64,000 bases of DNA from Nocardia mangyaensis (GCF_001886715.1 NZ_CP018082.1:6448001-6512000); one strand, 5' to 3'. Numbered from the stretch's first letter, positions 1 through 47,619 are shown. Notes: generated by a model from the letters alone, not told the origin. Program-made: numbers and translations.

Positions 1-39179
<39,179 letters not shown>

Positions 39180-39565
39180 CCCAAACCTCGCTTCCGGAAC
39201 ACCTAGTCAGCGCTCCCCGACGACACCGGAACGCAGGCGCCCCAGCCAGAACTAGCGTGGCGCCTGCGTCTCGGGTTCAGTTCTCGAAATCAATCAGGCA
39301 AAAATGTCCATTGGCACTATCTGTCGGCTCGGCCGATCTCGTTACATGGCCGAGACCATGCTCGTGACCGTCCGGCTGCCAGCGCCGGTGTGCTCGTCGC
39401 AAACCATCGCACCAATCTACCGGTGCGCCCGCCCCGCAACCAACCACATCCATAGCGACGCGGCATCGGGCCAGGTGAGCCGCCCACCCCGAGTTTGCTG
39501 ACCCTTGTCTGTGTTCTCACATCCTCGCCGGAGCCCCACTGAGGACCCAGCGACTGAGGCATGGA
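39180..39565 (-). promoter_or_regulatory. Upstream region of the giant NRPS
   Basis: This 386-bp gap between the cobM stop and the NRPS start is more AT-rich than its surroundings. It holds the inverted repeat at 39231 and an imperfect palindrome TGTCCATTGGCA at 39305. A possible minus-strand -10 element TAGATT lies at 39414 to 39419, which would give a leader of about 230 nt, but I see no convincing -35. No gene is supported here. Confidence 0.5.
39231..39269 (-). promoter_or_regulatory. 11-bp perfect inverted repeat upstream of the NRPS start
   Basis: ACGCAGGCGCC (39231-39241) and GGCGCCTGCGT (39259-39269) are exact inverted repeats separated by 17 nt, beginning about 50 nt upstream of the TTG start. 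No T-run follows in the NRPS direction. It could be a leader hairpin or attenuator, or an operator for a dimeric regulator. Confidence 0.6.
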
Positions 39566-40354
39566 TCACACCGCCCGGTCTGATCCCAGGCCAGCCGCCT
39601 TTTCGGACGCCGCGCGGACTCGGGCCGGGTCGTAGAGGTGGGACTGGGCGCAGTCGATCGAGGGCGTCATCGCGGGGCCGACCAGGATCACCGCGGCTTG
39701 ACGCAGGCCGGCGGATTCGACCTGGTCGGCGATGTCGGCGAGCGTGCCGCGCAGCGCGAGTTGTTCGGGCTGGCTCGCGCGGTAGACCACGGCCACCGGG
39801 CAGTTCGGGCCGTACTGGGCGATCAGTTCCGCCGCGAGCACTCTGATCCGGGTGATCGCGAGATGCAGAACGAGGGTGGCGCCGGTCGCGGCGAAGTTCG
39901 CGAGGGCCTCGGCTTCGGGCATCGCCGTGGAACGGGCCTGGGTGCGGGTGAGAACGACCGACTGGACCACCTCGGGGACGGTCAACTCGGTGCCGAGGGC
40001 CGCCGCGGCCGCGGCATAGGCCGGGACACCGGGGGTGATGTCCCAGGGCACGCCGTGGGCGTCGAGGCGGCGGGTCTGCTCGGTCAGTGCTGAATACAGT
40101 GACGGGTCGCCCGAGCACAGACGCGCCACGTCCAGGCCCGCCGCGTGCGCGCGCACGAAATGGCCGGTGATCTGGTCCAGATCCAGTCGCTGGGTGTCGA
40201 CGAGTTCGGTGCCCGGCGCGCAGTGCGCGAGCACCCCGGGATCGAGATAGGTCCCCGCGTACAGACAGACCGCACTCTCGCGCAGCAGATTCACCGCACG
40301 CACCGTGAGCAGATCAGCCGCCCCGGGGCCGGCCCCGATGAAGTGCACAGTCAT
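39566..40354 (-). CDS. cobM: Precorrin-4 C11-methyltransferase
   Basis: Transfers a methyl group from S-adenosylmethionine to C11 of precorrin-4 in the aerobic cobalamin (B12) pathway, in the cytosol. The 262-residue product has the tetrapyrrole methylase fold: HFIGAGPGAADLLTVRA at the N-terminus, LCSGDPSLYSAL, WDITPGVPAYAAAAAALG, then TLVLHLAI and PVAVVYRASQP. Length is normal for the family. I chose the ATG at 40354 because conservation begins there and TACGCT lies 6 nt upstream. The longer frame from 40408 would add 18 unconserved residues across the tandem palindromes. No other cob gene is in the window. Confidence 0.9.
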   Translation of the reverse strand: MTVHFIGAGPGAADLLTVRAVNLLRESAVCLYAGTYLDPGVLAHCAPGTELVDTQRLDLDQITGHFVRAHAAGLDVARLCSGDPSLYSALTEQTRRLDAHGVPWDITPGVPAYAAAAAALGTELTVPEVVQSVVLTRTQARSTAMPEAEALANFAATGATLVLHLAITRIRVLAAELIAQYGPNCPVAVVYRASQPEQLALRGTLADIADQVESAGLRQAAVILVGPAMTPSIDCAQSHLYDPARVRAASEKAAGLGSDRAV

Positions 40355-40360
40355 GCCAGC

Positions 40361-40366
40361 AGCGTA
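40361..40366 (-). promoter_or_regulatory. -10 element (TACGCT) of a likely leaderless cobM promoter
   Basis: TACGCT ends 6 nt before the cobM ATG and fits the actinobacterial TANNNT-N6-ATG pattern of leaderless genes. No Shine-Dalgarno sequence is visible. Confidence 0.4.
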
Positions 40367-40402
40367 GATCGCACCCCCGCGCCCCTCACGCCCTGGACAG
40401 TT

Positions 40403-40464
40403 GATCACCAGGGTCTGGTGGCAGCATCGACCCGAGGGCAGTCCGCCACCAGAGCGTGGTGATC
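40403..40464. promoter_or_regulatory. Paired palindromic sites between cobM and the DUF3105 gene
   Basis: Two 20-bp arms (40403-40422 and 40445-40464) are inverted copies matching at 18 of 20 positions. Each arm is itself palindromic: CACCAGGGTCTGGTG (centre 40413) and CACCAGAGCGTGGTG (centre 40454). Centres are 41 bp apart, close to four helical turns, which suits two dimers of one regulator binding the same face. A large stem-loop is the alternative reading. Confidence 0.55.
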
Positions 40465-40539
40465 TTGAATCGGCCGCGCGGGCGAGGGGGTGGGCACGTA
40501 GGTTCTGAGGTACGGGTCGGTGCGAGGAGAGGGGACGGG

Positions 40540-41202
40540 GTGCGGGTTTCGGGTAGGGCTGAGGTGGCGATGGTCGTGGGTGTCGTGGCGGCGGTGTTCG
40601 CCGCGGGGTGTGCGGGCGGCACCGTCGACGGGCATGCCACGGCCGCGCTCGACGGGTATGCGCCGTCGGTGAACAATCAGGACCCGTCGCGTGGGATACC
40701 CGGCATCGTCACCGTCGAGATCCCGCCGGGTCTGCACGTGACGGGTTCGCAGCGCGTCGCCTACCCTGCGATCCCGCCGATGGGCGGACCGCACGACGCG
40801 CGGTGGGCCGCCTGCGACGGTGTCGTCTACGACAAGGCGCTGCGCACCGAGAACGTCGTGCACTCCCTGGAACACGGCGCGGTGTGGATCGCCTACGACC
40901 CGGCGCGGGTCGGCGCCGAGGAGCAGGCGACGCTGCGCGCGAAGGTCGAGAACAAGCCGTACATGCTGATGTCACCGATCCCCGGCATGTCCGATGCTCT
41001 CTCCCTGCAGTCCTGGGGACACCAGCTGGTCCCCGACAACGCCGATGACGGACGCATCGACCAGTTCATCGTCGCCCTGCGCGAGAACCCGTACACCACT
41101 CCGGAACCCGGAGCCACCTGCTCGTCACCCGTGTTCGACCGCGACAATCCGCCGCCCTACGACCCCAGCCCGCCCGGGCCGGACGCGTTCCCGATGTCGT
41201 AG
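40540..41202 (+). CDS. DUF3105 lipoprotein
   Basis: A 220-residue exported protein of unknown function, probably anchored to the outer face of the membrane. Residues after the GTG start give a short basic segment, a hydrophobic stretch (VVGVVAAVFAAG) and a lipobox ending AAGC. The DUF3105 core is seen in YDKALRTENVVHSLEHGAVW, with the conserved His-containing LEHG motif. The GTG at 40540 is preferred because GAGGAGAGG lies just upstream. The paired palindromes at 40403 to 40464 lie between it and the divergent cobM, so regulation by the factor binding there is plausible. Confidence 0.8.
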   Translation: MRVSGRAEVAMVVGVVAAVFAAGCAGGTVDGHATAALDGYAPSVNNQDPSRGIPGIVTVEIPPGLHVTGSQRVAYPAIPPMGGPHDARWAACDGVVYDKALRTENVVHSLEHGAVWIAYDPARVGAEEQATLRAKVENKPYMLMSPIPGMSDALSLQSWGHQLVPDNADDGRIDQFIVALRENPYTTPEPGATCSSPVFDRDNPPPYDPSPPGPDAFPMS

Positions 41203-41269
41203 CTCGGTAGAAGGCCGCACCGAGGGCGAGCCGCGTCGTAGGGTGGGTCGCGACGGACAAGGGGGACCC

Positions 41270-42535
41270 ATGGAGTTGGTCAAAGGCGCGAACGCGCCGA
41301 TTTCCGCGAGCGAGGTGCGGATCTCGGTAGCGGCCGCGACGACGGTCGACATCGCCGCGCTGCTGCTCACCGCGAGCGGAAAGGTGCGCTCCGACAGCGA
41401 TTTCGTCTTCTACAACCAGCCGGTCGCGCCCGGTGTCGAGGTGCTGGGTACCGAGGCGATTCGCGTCGTTCCCGGCGTCGTCCCCGCCGAAATCGACAAG
41501 ATCGTCCTCACCGCCAGCCTCGACGGCACCGGTCCCGCCAACTGGGGTCAGGCCGGACCGCTGCGGATCACGATCACCGACACCTCGACCGGCACGCTGC
41601 TCGCCACCTTCGCACCGGACGGGCTCGGCCCGGAGACGGCCTTGATCGCCTGCGAGCTCTACCGGCGCAATGGTGGCTGGAAGGTCCGCGCGGTCGGTCA
41701 GGGGTACGCGCAGGGCCTGGTCGGGATCGCCACCGACTTCGGGATCACCGTCGACGACGAGCCGAGTCCGGAACTGCTCCCCCAGCCCGTGTCGGCGCCA
41801 CCCACCGCGCCTGCGCAGCCGCACTCGACGCTGCCGGCCCCGCCGCACGACCCAGGAGCACAGGCCAACCCACCTCAGCACTGGCAGCCACCGGCCGACC
41901 CGCCACAACCCTCGCGGCAGCCCGCCGAGCCGCCGAGATTCGGGCAACCGACGATCGACCTCACCAAGGGCCGCGTCACGCTGCGCAAGAACGAGACGGT
42001 CTCGCTCACCAAGCACGGCGAACCACCGCTGAGCCGGGTGCGCATGGGCTTGGGATGGGATCCGGCGAAGCACGGCAGCAATGTCGACCTCGACGCCTCG
42101 GTCATCGCCTACGACAACCGGGCGAAGAAGCTGATCAACGTGTGGTTCCTGCGCCAGCAGGCGTTCAACGGCGCCATCAAGCACTCCGGCGACAACCTGA
42201 CCGGTCACGGAGACGGTGACGACGAGGTCATCACCGTCGACCTGACCGCCCTGCCCCCGGAGGTCCACGCTCTGGTCTTCACCGTCAACTCCTTCGCGGG
42301 CCACAAGTTCGACCAGGTCGCCCGCGCCCACTGCCGCCTGATCGACGACCACACCGGCGCCGAGCTGGTGCGTTTCGAACTGTCCGGCGGCGAACCGACC
42401 ACCGGCGTGTTCCTCTGCGTCCTGACCCGCGACGCGCACAGCTGGAACATGACGGCCCTCGGCGAGTACGCGAAGGGTGCGACGGTCCGCAAGATGGTCG
42501 ACCCGGGCAAACGCTTCGTCCTCGCGACCCGCTAG
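41270..42535 (+). CDS. Two-domain TerD family protein
   Basis: A 421-residue protein with two TerD-like domains joined by a Pro-rich linker (about residues 165 to 225). TerD proteins bind calcium and take part in tellurite resistance and envelope-stress or chemical-defence clusters. The second domain keeps the calcium-binding signature (VDLDASVIAYD and GDNLTGHGDGDDE). The first (VDIAALLLTASGKVRSDSDF) is more divergent and lacks the second acidic motif. The ATG at 41270 follows AAGGGGG; upstream in-frame sequence overlaps the DUF3105 gene and is not conserved. It converges on the next gene with only 6 bp between stops. The exact role is unknown. Confidence 0.82.
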   Translation: MELVKGANAPISASEVRISVAAATTVDIAALLLTASGKVRSDSDFVFYNQPVAPGVEVLGTEAIRVVPGVVPAEIDKIVLTASLDGTGPANWGQAGPLRITITDTSTGTLLATFAPDGLGPETALIACELYRRNGGWKVRAVGQGYAQGLVGIATDFGITVDDEPSPELLPQPVSAPPTAPAQPHSTLPAPPHDPGAQANPPQHWQPPADPPQPSRQPAEPPRFGQPTIDLTKGRVTLRKNETVSLTKHGEPPLSRVRMGLGWDPAKHGSNVDLDASVIAYDNRAKKLINVWFLRQQAFNGAIKHSGDNLTGHGDGDDEVITVDLTALPPEVHALVFTVNSFAGHKFDQVARAHCRLIDDHTGAELVRFELSGGEPTTGVFLCVLTRDAHSWNMTALGEYAKGATVRKMVDPGKRFVLATR

Positions 42536-42541
42536 CCGCGC

Positions 42542-42967
42542 TCAGCCGGTCATGTCGAAGTGGGCGATGATCTTGGTCGGCCGGAGGCGGACGACGAGCT
42601 CGCCGGGGACACCGTTGCGTTTGCCGAACTCCTCGGCTCGGTCCTGGCCCATGTAGCGGGCGGCGATGGCGGTGGCGGTGCGGACGAGTTCGTCGAGGTC
42701 TTCCGACAGCGTGACCGTGCCCTGCGCTTCGACGAGGGCGTAGGGCGGCTCTTCGAGGTCGACGCACAGCGCGGCCCGCGGGTCGCGCGCGAACGCCCGC
42801 CCCTTCGCAGTGTTCGCGCCCGTGTTGAAGACCAGTTCGTCGCCCTCGACGATGAACCAGATCGGGGTCACCAGCGGACGACCGTCGGCAGCGGTGAAGG
42901 CCACCTTGCCCGTCCGCGTGCCATGGGTGAGGAATTCACGTACCTGAGGATCCGACAGGGAAGCCAT
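42542..42967 (-). CDS. Split-barrel (PPOX-class) F420/FMN-dependent oxidoreductase
   Basis: A 141-residue protein of the pyridoxine-5'-phosphate-oxidase-like flavin/deazaflavin family. Seen features: FLTHGTRTGKVAF, GRPLVTPIWFIVEGDELVF, a basic segment AKGRAFARDPRAALCVD and C-terminal GELVVRLRPTKI. Mycobacterial members of this size commonly use cofactor F420 and act on biliverdin or related substrates; the substrate here cannot be read. The start is supported by TACCCT 6 nt upstream of the ATG, suggesting a leaderless transcript. Confidence 0.8.
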   Translation of the reverse strand: MASLSDPQVREFLTHGTRTGKVAFTAADGRPLVTPIWFIVEGDELVFNTGANTAKGRAFARDPRAALCVDLEEPPYALVEAQGTVTLSEDLDELVRTATAIAARYMGQDRAEEFGKRNGVPGELVVRLRPTKIIAHFDMTG

Positions 42968-42973
42968 GTCCCA

Positions 42974-42979
42974 AGGGTA
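42974..42979 (-). promoter_or_regulatory. -10 element (TACCCT) of a likely leaderless promoter
   Basis: TACCCT lies 6 nt before the ATG of the split-barrel oxidoreductase gene. No Shine-Dalgarno is present between them. Confidence 0.4.
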
Positions 42980-43083
42980 GGCCCATCCGGTAAGGCGGGG
43001 CCGAAGGCGAAAGGCATGTCTTCAGGTCAGATCGCGTCCCCGGACGCGTGCTGGCGGCGGCGGTTCGTCGTCGGGCGAGGTAC

Positions 43084-43497
43084 CTACGGGCGTTGTACCG
43101 GGACGACCGTCACGAGGTTTTCGGTGCCTTTGAAGTCATCAGGGTTGGTGGTGAACAGTGGCAGTCGGCGGGCGGCGGCAACGGCCGCGATCATCAGATC
43201 CGCTTCTCGGCGTCGAGGTTTGCGACCGTGGGCGATCACGCCCGCTGCGATCAGTCCGTAATGCCGTGCGGCCTCGGAATCGAACGGCAAGGGGTCAAAC
43301 ACCGCCTCGGTGCGCTGTAGGCGAGCGATTCGCTGCGCCCGCTCCATCGCATCGTCGGTTTGGTGCACACCTGCGGACAGTTCTGCCAAGGTGACAGTAC
43401 TGGTCAACAACTCGCCGGGCAGCGACTCCCTGAGCAATCGCTCCAGGTAGATCAGGATATTGGTGTCGGCAAGACCGCGCAGGTGCTTGGCGGTCAC
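43084..43497 (-). CDS. vapC: VapC-type PIN-domain toxin
   Basis: A 137-residue PIN-domain ribonuclease, probably the toxin of the pair with the upstream antitoxin. The acidic residues expected for metal binding are present: Asp in GLADTNILIYLE, Glu in TVTLAELSAG, Asp in RREADLMIAAVA, and a late Asp in TTNPDDFKG. The gene starts with GTG overlapping the vapB stop by 4 bp, indicating translational coupling. VapC toxins cleave tRNA or rRNA; the target is not predictable here. Confidence 0.9.
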   Translation of the reverse strand: MTAKHLRGLADTNILIYLERLLRESLPGELLTSTVTLAELSAGVHQTDDAMERAQRIARLQRTEAVFDPLPFDSEAARHYGLIAAGVIAHGRKPRRREADLMIAAVAAARRLPLFTTNPDDFKGTENLVTVVPVQRP

Positions 43498-43787
43498 TCA
43501 GCTTCTCCAGACCGGTTCGCCCGGAGATGAGCGTCGAAATGAGCAGCTCCGTCGACATGCTCGTCCTGATCCGCCCTGAACCGATCGAGGTCCATCGGCG
43601 GCAGGTCACCGAACATCGCGAACAACTCGTCGACTGGCACAGCGCGGCGCCGACCGAGGTCTGTCGGCTGGTTTATATAGCTATCGATGGCGGCCAGCGC
43701 AACCTGCTGCATCGACGTGTGTTCGGCCTCCGCACGGCGCCGCAGTGCGGCCGTCTGCTCCTCGGACAACCGCAGTGTCATAGCCAT
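43494..43787 (-). CDS. vapB: VapB-type antitoxin
   Basis: A 97-residue protein with an N-terminal ribbon-helix-helix pattern (MTLRLSEEQTAALRRRAE, then an ALAAIDSYI helix) and an acidic C-terminal tail (MDLDRFRADQDEHVD) that should bind the toxin. It overlaps vapC by 4 bp. The palindrome TGATACC-GCCA-GGTATCA lies just before the start and covers the likely -10 element, so autorepression by the VapBC complex is expected. Confidence 0.88.
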   Translation of the reverse strand: MAMTLRLSEEQTAALRRRAEAEHTSMQQVALAAIDSYINQPTDLGRRRAVPVDELFAMFGDLPPMDLDRFRADQDEHVDGAAHFDAHLRANRSGEAE

Positions 43788-43792
43788 ACGCT

Positions 43793-43812
43793 CATGATAC
43801 CGCCAGGTATCA
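43793..43812 (-). promoter_or_regulatory. vapBC operator and leaderless promoter
   Basis: TGATACC (43795-43801) and GGTATCA (43806-43812) form a perfect 7-bp inverted repeat with a 4-nt spacer. On the minus strand the sequence TATCAT, ending 6 nt before the vapB ATG, overlaps the operator and fits a TANNNT -10 element. Binding of VapBC here would block RNA polymerase directly. Confidence 0.65.
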
Positions 43813-43832
43813 CGGGCGCCTATCGAGTCCGG

Positions 43833-44450
43833 TCAGATCGCGCCCTGGGCGCGGGCGGTGGCGACGGCGGAGGTGCGGGATTTGACGCCGAGTTTGGCGT
43901 AGATGTGGACGAGGTGGGATTTGACGGTGGTCTCGCTGAGGAAGAGTTGTTTGGCGATGTCGCGGTTGGACAGGCCAACGGCGACCAGGCGCAGGACCTC
44001 GACTTCGCGGGCGCTGAGGGTGGTGTCGGCGCGGCGGACCCTGGTCATCAGGCGGGAGGCGACGGTGGGCGAGAGGACGCTCTCGCCCACCGCGGCGGCA
44101 CGGACGGCGGCGAGGAGTTCGGCGGGCGGGGTGTCCTTGAGGAGGTAGCCGACCGCGCCCGCTTCGATGGCGCCGAGGATGTCGGCGTCGGTGTCGTAGT
44201 TGGTGACGACGAGGACATTCGGTGGGTCCGGGAGGGCGCGCAGACCGGCGGTGGCCGAGGCGCCGGAGCGGCCGTCACCGAAGCGCAGATCCATCAGGAC
44301 CAGGTCGACGAGGTTGGCGGCGCAGAAGGCCACCGCCGCGTCGGCGTCGGCGACATCGCCGACCACGGTGATGTCGGCGGACGCTTCGAGCAGGGCGCGC
44401 AGGCCGGCGCGGACGATGGCGTGGTCGTCGGCGAGCAGCAGGCGGATCAC
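43833..44450 (-). CDS. NarL/LuxR-family response regulator
   Basis: A 205-residue response regulator. The receiver domain begins [17 protein letters not shown] with the phospho-acceptor Asp in [11 protein letters not shown] and the conserved Lys in YLLKDTPP. The output domain is a LuxR-type helix-turn-helix ([20 protein letters not shown] then [17 protein letters not shown]). The start is a GTG at 44450 overlapping the kinase stop by 4 bp. With the upstream kinase it forms a two-component system that probably controls the divergent ABC exporter. Confidence 0.93.
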   Translation of the reverse strand: MIRLLLADDHAIVRAGLRALLEASADITVVGDVADADAAVAFCAANLVDLVLMDLRFGDGRSGASATAGLRALPDPPNVLVVTNYDTDADILGAIEAGAVGYLLKDTPPAELLAAVRAAAVGESVLSPTVASRLMTRVRRADTTLSAREVEVLRLVAVGLSNRDIAKQLFLSETTVKSHLVHIYAKLGVKSRTSAVATARAQGAI

Positions 44451-45730
44451 GAGGCGGCTCCCAGGGGGAAGGACACGGTGACGGCGGTGTGGCCTGGCTC
44501 TGATTCGACGGTCATCGCTCCGCCCTGCTGTTCGACGCGACTGCGCATGGCGGCCAGTCCGAACGCGCGCGATCCGCGCAGGGCACCGGGATCGATGCCG
44601 ACGCCGTCGTCGACGATGTCGAGGTGCACATCGGTGTCGGCATAGGTGAGGGTGACCCGCATGCGCGCGGCCTCGGCATGCTGGACGACATTGGCGACCG
44701 CGCTCTGCGCGATCCGCACCAGCGCGGCTTCCACCGGCATCGGCAACCGCTCCGGTTCCCCTTCGACGAGCAATTGTGTGGCCAGCGTCGGCGACTGCGC
44801 CCGGCCGCAGATCCGTTCCAGCGCATCGGCGAGGGATTGACCGTCCAGCGCGGCGGGCGAGAGTTCGTCGATGAGCCTGCGGGTTTCGGCCAGATCCTCC
44901 GCAGCGGTCTGGCGGGCGAGCTGAATGCGTTCCAGCGCGGGGTGATCCGGTGCGGCTTGCTCGGCGGCGTGCAGCAGCAGCTGAATGCTGCTCAGCCCCT
45001 GGGCGACGGTGTCGTGGATCTCCTTGGCGAGACGCTCGCGTTCGGCCAGCTTGCCCGCGGTGCGTTCCTGATCGGCGAGAACCGCTCTGGTGCTGATCAA
45101 TTCGTCGATCAACTGTTCGCGCTCGACCGCCTCGCGATACAGCGCCTGATACCCCAGCCCGATCCCGATCGCCACCGCCGCCCCGAGCACCGGCCCGATC
45201 ACCGCCCCCACCGACCACCCACGATGCGCCGCGAACCCGAACACCCCGAACGCCGTCGCCAGCACCACGGTCACCAGGTTCCACGGTCGCGGGAGCAAGT
45301 GCAGATACAGGAAGAACAGCCCGAACGCGAGATAGACAGCGTCGGGCGTGAACGCGAGCAGGATGAGCCACAGGACGGTGAGCACGCCCAGCCACAGCCA
45401 CATGGCCCCGGACCGGGCCCCCATCCCCACCGATGCGTCTGCGCGAGTCCTCGGTCCCCTGACGACTCGCGCAGCACGACCCGAACCCAGCTCGACTTTC
45501 CCGAAACGCCGCGGCACCTCGGCCCCGGCGAAGTAGACGACCAGCCAGACGGCGGTCAGCGCGACCACCGCGACGCCGTGCCCACCATCGACCACCGCCC
45601 GCACCGCGACCACCACGGCCAGCACCGTCACCAGCACGTGCAGGCCGAGCCGCAGCGTGGTGACCACCGGGGTCAGCGGGGACGAGTGCACACCGACCAG
45701 CTTATGTGCGGCAACCGCGCGGGCATCCAT
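44447..45730 (-). CDS. Membrane sensor histidine kinase (HisKA_3 type)
   Basis: A 427-residue sensor kinase, partner of the adjacent response regulator. The N-terminal half has about six hydrophobic segments (for example [28 protein letters not shown] and [16 protein letters not shown]) with little extracellular sequence, as in intramembrane-sensing kinases. The phospho-acceptor is in [15 protein letters not shown]. The ATP-binding domain has [17 protein letters not shown] and [15 protein letters not shown]. It is divergent from the ABC transporter genes with a 91-bp gap that contains GTGTAAACAC. Confidence 0.92.
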   Translation of the reverse strand: MDARAVAAHKLVGVHSSPLTPVVTTLRLGLHVLVTVLAVVVAVRAVVDGGHGVAVVALTAVWLVVYFAGAEVPRRFGKVELGSGRAARVVRGPRTRADASVGMGARSGAMWLWLGVLTVLWLILLAFTPDAVYLAFGLFFLYLHLLPRPWNLVTVVLATAFGVFGFAAHRGWSVGAVIGPVLGAAVAIGIGLGYQALYREAVEREQLIDELISTRAVLADQERTAGKLAERERLAKEIHDTVAQGLSSIQLLLHAAEQAAPDHPALERIQLARQTAAEDLAETRRLIDELSPAALDGQSLADALERICGRAQSPTLATQLLVEGEPERLPMPVEAALVRIAQSAVANVVQHAEAARMRVTLTYADTDVHLDIVDDGVGIDPGALRGSRAFGLAAMRSRVEQQGGAMTVESEPGHTAVTVSFPLGAAS

Positions 45731-45821
45731 CGAAAGGTGTAAACACGCTCGGCCCTACGGTGGAGCGCGATTCCAGCGCCGGTGCGATGCCGAACGGGCT
45801 ACGCGCGGCGAGGGTGGAGTC

Positions 45822-46877
45822 ATGTTCGTAGCACTCCGAGATCTACGGGCCGCCCGCGGCCGCTTCCTGCTCATCACCACCGTCGTGTTGCTCGTCGCGG
45901 TGCTGGTGAGTTTTCTCAGCGGCCTCACCGCGGGCCTGGCGCACCAGAACATCTCCGCGGTCGAGGGCATCGACGCCGACGAGATCGTGTTCGCCGAGAC
46001 CGGCACCGATCCGTCGTTCGACTCCTCGGTGCTCACCGAGCAGCAGCTCGACCAGTGGACGTCGGCGGCCGAGAACGCGACCGTCACGCCGATCGGCATC
46101 TCGCGTATCCGGGCCGAACACACCGGCTCCGCCCCGGTCCAGGTGGCACTGTTCGGCGGCGACCCGTCGGCGTTCGGCAATCATCCCGCTACCGAATCCG
46201 GTGCGGTGGTGCTGAGCGCTGGTGCGGCGCGCGAACTCTCGGCGAGCGCAGGGGACACCGTGGTACTCGCCGGGCACGAGTTCAGGGTCGCCGACGTGTC
46301 GACCGACGACTGGTACAGCCACACCCCGGTGATCTGGACGAGCCTGGCGGACTGGCAGGCGGCGAGCCCGCGCTCCGGTGCGGCGACCGTCCTGGCGGTG
46401 ACCGGTTCGCTCGACCACGGCGGTCTGGACCCCGAGGCGGGCACGCAGACCGTCGCGGCCGGCGAGGCCGTCGGGGCGATCGGCTCCTACCAGGCCGAGA
46501 ACAGCTCGCTGACTCTGATGACGATGCTGCTGTTCGCCATCTCGGCGCTGGTGATCGGCGCGTTCTTCACGGTGTGGACGGTGCAGCGACAGCCCGATGT
46601 CGCCACCTTGAAGGCGCTCGGCGCGACCACCGGTTCGCTGGTGCTCGACGCCCTCGCCCAGGCCGCGATCGTGCTGGTCACCGGCGTGACCCTCGGCCTC
46701 GGCATCACCGCGGCAGCCTCGCTCGCCCTCGGTGACGCGGTGCCGTTCGTGCTCTCGCCCGCGACCACGCTGGTCCCCGCGCTGGCACTGATCGTGCTCG
46801 GCCTGGCCGGCGCCGCGGTGGCCCTGCGCTTCCTGTTCACCACCGACCCGTTGACCGCGCTCGGCGCGACCCGTTGA
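45822..46877 (+). CDS. FtsX-like ABC transporter permease
   Basis: A 351-residue permease with MacB/FtsX topology: one N-terminal membrane segment (LLITTVVLLVAVLVSFL), a large extracytoplasmic domain (about residues 35 to 220), then three membrane segments near the C-terminus. It is half the size of typical two-repeat exporters, so it probably acts as a dimer with the downstream ATPase. The ATG at 45822 has AGGG upstream and begins MFVALRDLRAARGRFLL, a typical start. Export or extraction of a lipid, peptide or antibiotic is inferred from the family. Confidence 0.88.
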   Translation: MFVALRDLRAARGRFLLITTVVLLVAVLVSFLSGLTAGLAHQNISAVEGIDADEIVFAETGTDPSFDSSVLTEQQLDQWTSAAENATVTPIGISRIRAEHTGSAPVQVALFGGDPSAFGNHPATESGAVVLSAGAARELSASAGDTVVLAGHEFRVADVSTDDWYSHTPVIWTSLADWQAASPRSGAATVLAVTGSLDHGGLDPEAGTQTVAAGEAVGAIGSYQAENSSLTLMTMLLFAISALVIGAFFTVWTVQRQPDVATLKALGATTGSLVLDALAQAAIVLVTGVTLGLGITAAASLALGDAVPFVLSPATTLVPALALIVLGLAGAAVALRFLFTTDPLTALGATR

Positions 46878-46888
46878 AGGACACCTCG

Positions 46889-47593
46889 ATGCTCACCCTC
46901 ACCGATGTCACCCTCACCTACCCCGACGGCGCCGACCGCCTGACCGCCCTGGACCGGGTGAACCTGCGCGTCCCTGGCGGCACCATCGCCGCCGTCACCG
47001 GACCCTCCGGCTCGGGCAAGTCGAGCCTGCTCGCGGTGGCGGCGACCCTGATCCGCCCCGACTCCGGCACCGTCGTCCTCGACACCGATTCGGGCACAGT
47101 CGATCTCGCCAGCTTGGGCAGACGCGCCGCCGCCACCGTGCGCCGTTGCTCGATGGGCATCGTGTTCCAGCAACCGAACCTGATCCCCGCGCTCACCGCG
47201 GCCGAACAGCTGGAGGTCACCGCCCACCTCGGCGGGCGCAGCCGCACACCACGCGGGGAAACGCGTTCCCGCGCGAGGGCACTGCTCGACGCGGTCGGCC
47301 TCGCCGACCAAGCGCACAAACGCCCCGCCCAACTCTCCGGCGGCCAACGCCAACGCGTCAACATCGCCCGCGCCCTGATGAACGACCCCGCCCTGCTCGT
47401 CGTCGACGAACCCACCTCCGCCCTCGACTCCGAACGCGGCGCCGCCATCATCGACCTCGTCACCACCATCGCCCGCGAGCACCGCGCCGCCACCATCCTG
47501 GTCACCCACGACCCCACCCACCTGCACCGCATGGACGCCGTCTACCGCATGGTCGACGGCCACCTGACCACCGTCGACCGCATCCCCGCCTGA
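46889..47593 (+). CDS. ABC transporter ATP-binding protein (MacB/LolD type)
   Basis: A 234-residue ATPase energising the adjacent permease. Walker A GPSGSGKSS is at about residue 38, Q-loop IVFQQPNLIP, signature LSGGQRQRVNIARAL, Walker B LLVVDEPTSALD and H-loop LVTHDP are all present. I prefer the ATG at 46889 because GAAGGA is correctly spaced; a TTG at 46874 overlapping the permease stop would add five residues. It is co-transcribed with the permease and divergent from the two-component system. Confidence 0.93.
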   Translation: MLTLTDVTLTYPDGADRLTALDRVNLRVPGGTIAAVTGPSGSGKSSLLAVAATLIRPDSGTVVLDTDSGTVDLASLGRRAAATVRRCSMGIVFQQPNLIPALTAAEQLEVTAHLGGRSRTPRGETRSRARALLDAVGLADQAHKRPAQLSGGQRQRVNIARALMNDPALLVVDEPTSALDSERGAAIIDLVTTIAREHRAATILVTHDPTHLHRMDAVYRMVDGHLTTVDRIPA

Positions 47594-47619
47594 TCGCACA
47601 CGGCGAACTACGCCAGCCT

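Noticed and set aside
39317..39562. An 81-codon minus-strand frame between cobM and the NRPS
   Set aside because: Its translation has no coding-like codon bias or motif, and it lies in the presumed regulatory region.
41066..42439. A long minus-strand frame opposite the TerD gene
   Set aside because: It is an antisense shadow; the plus strand carries clear TerD motifs and a ribosome-binding site.
43033..43047. A small hairpin GCGTCC-CC-GGACGC downstream of vapC
   Set aside because: The loop is only 2 nt and no T-run follows; too weak to call a terminator.
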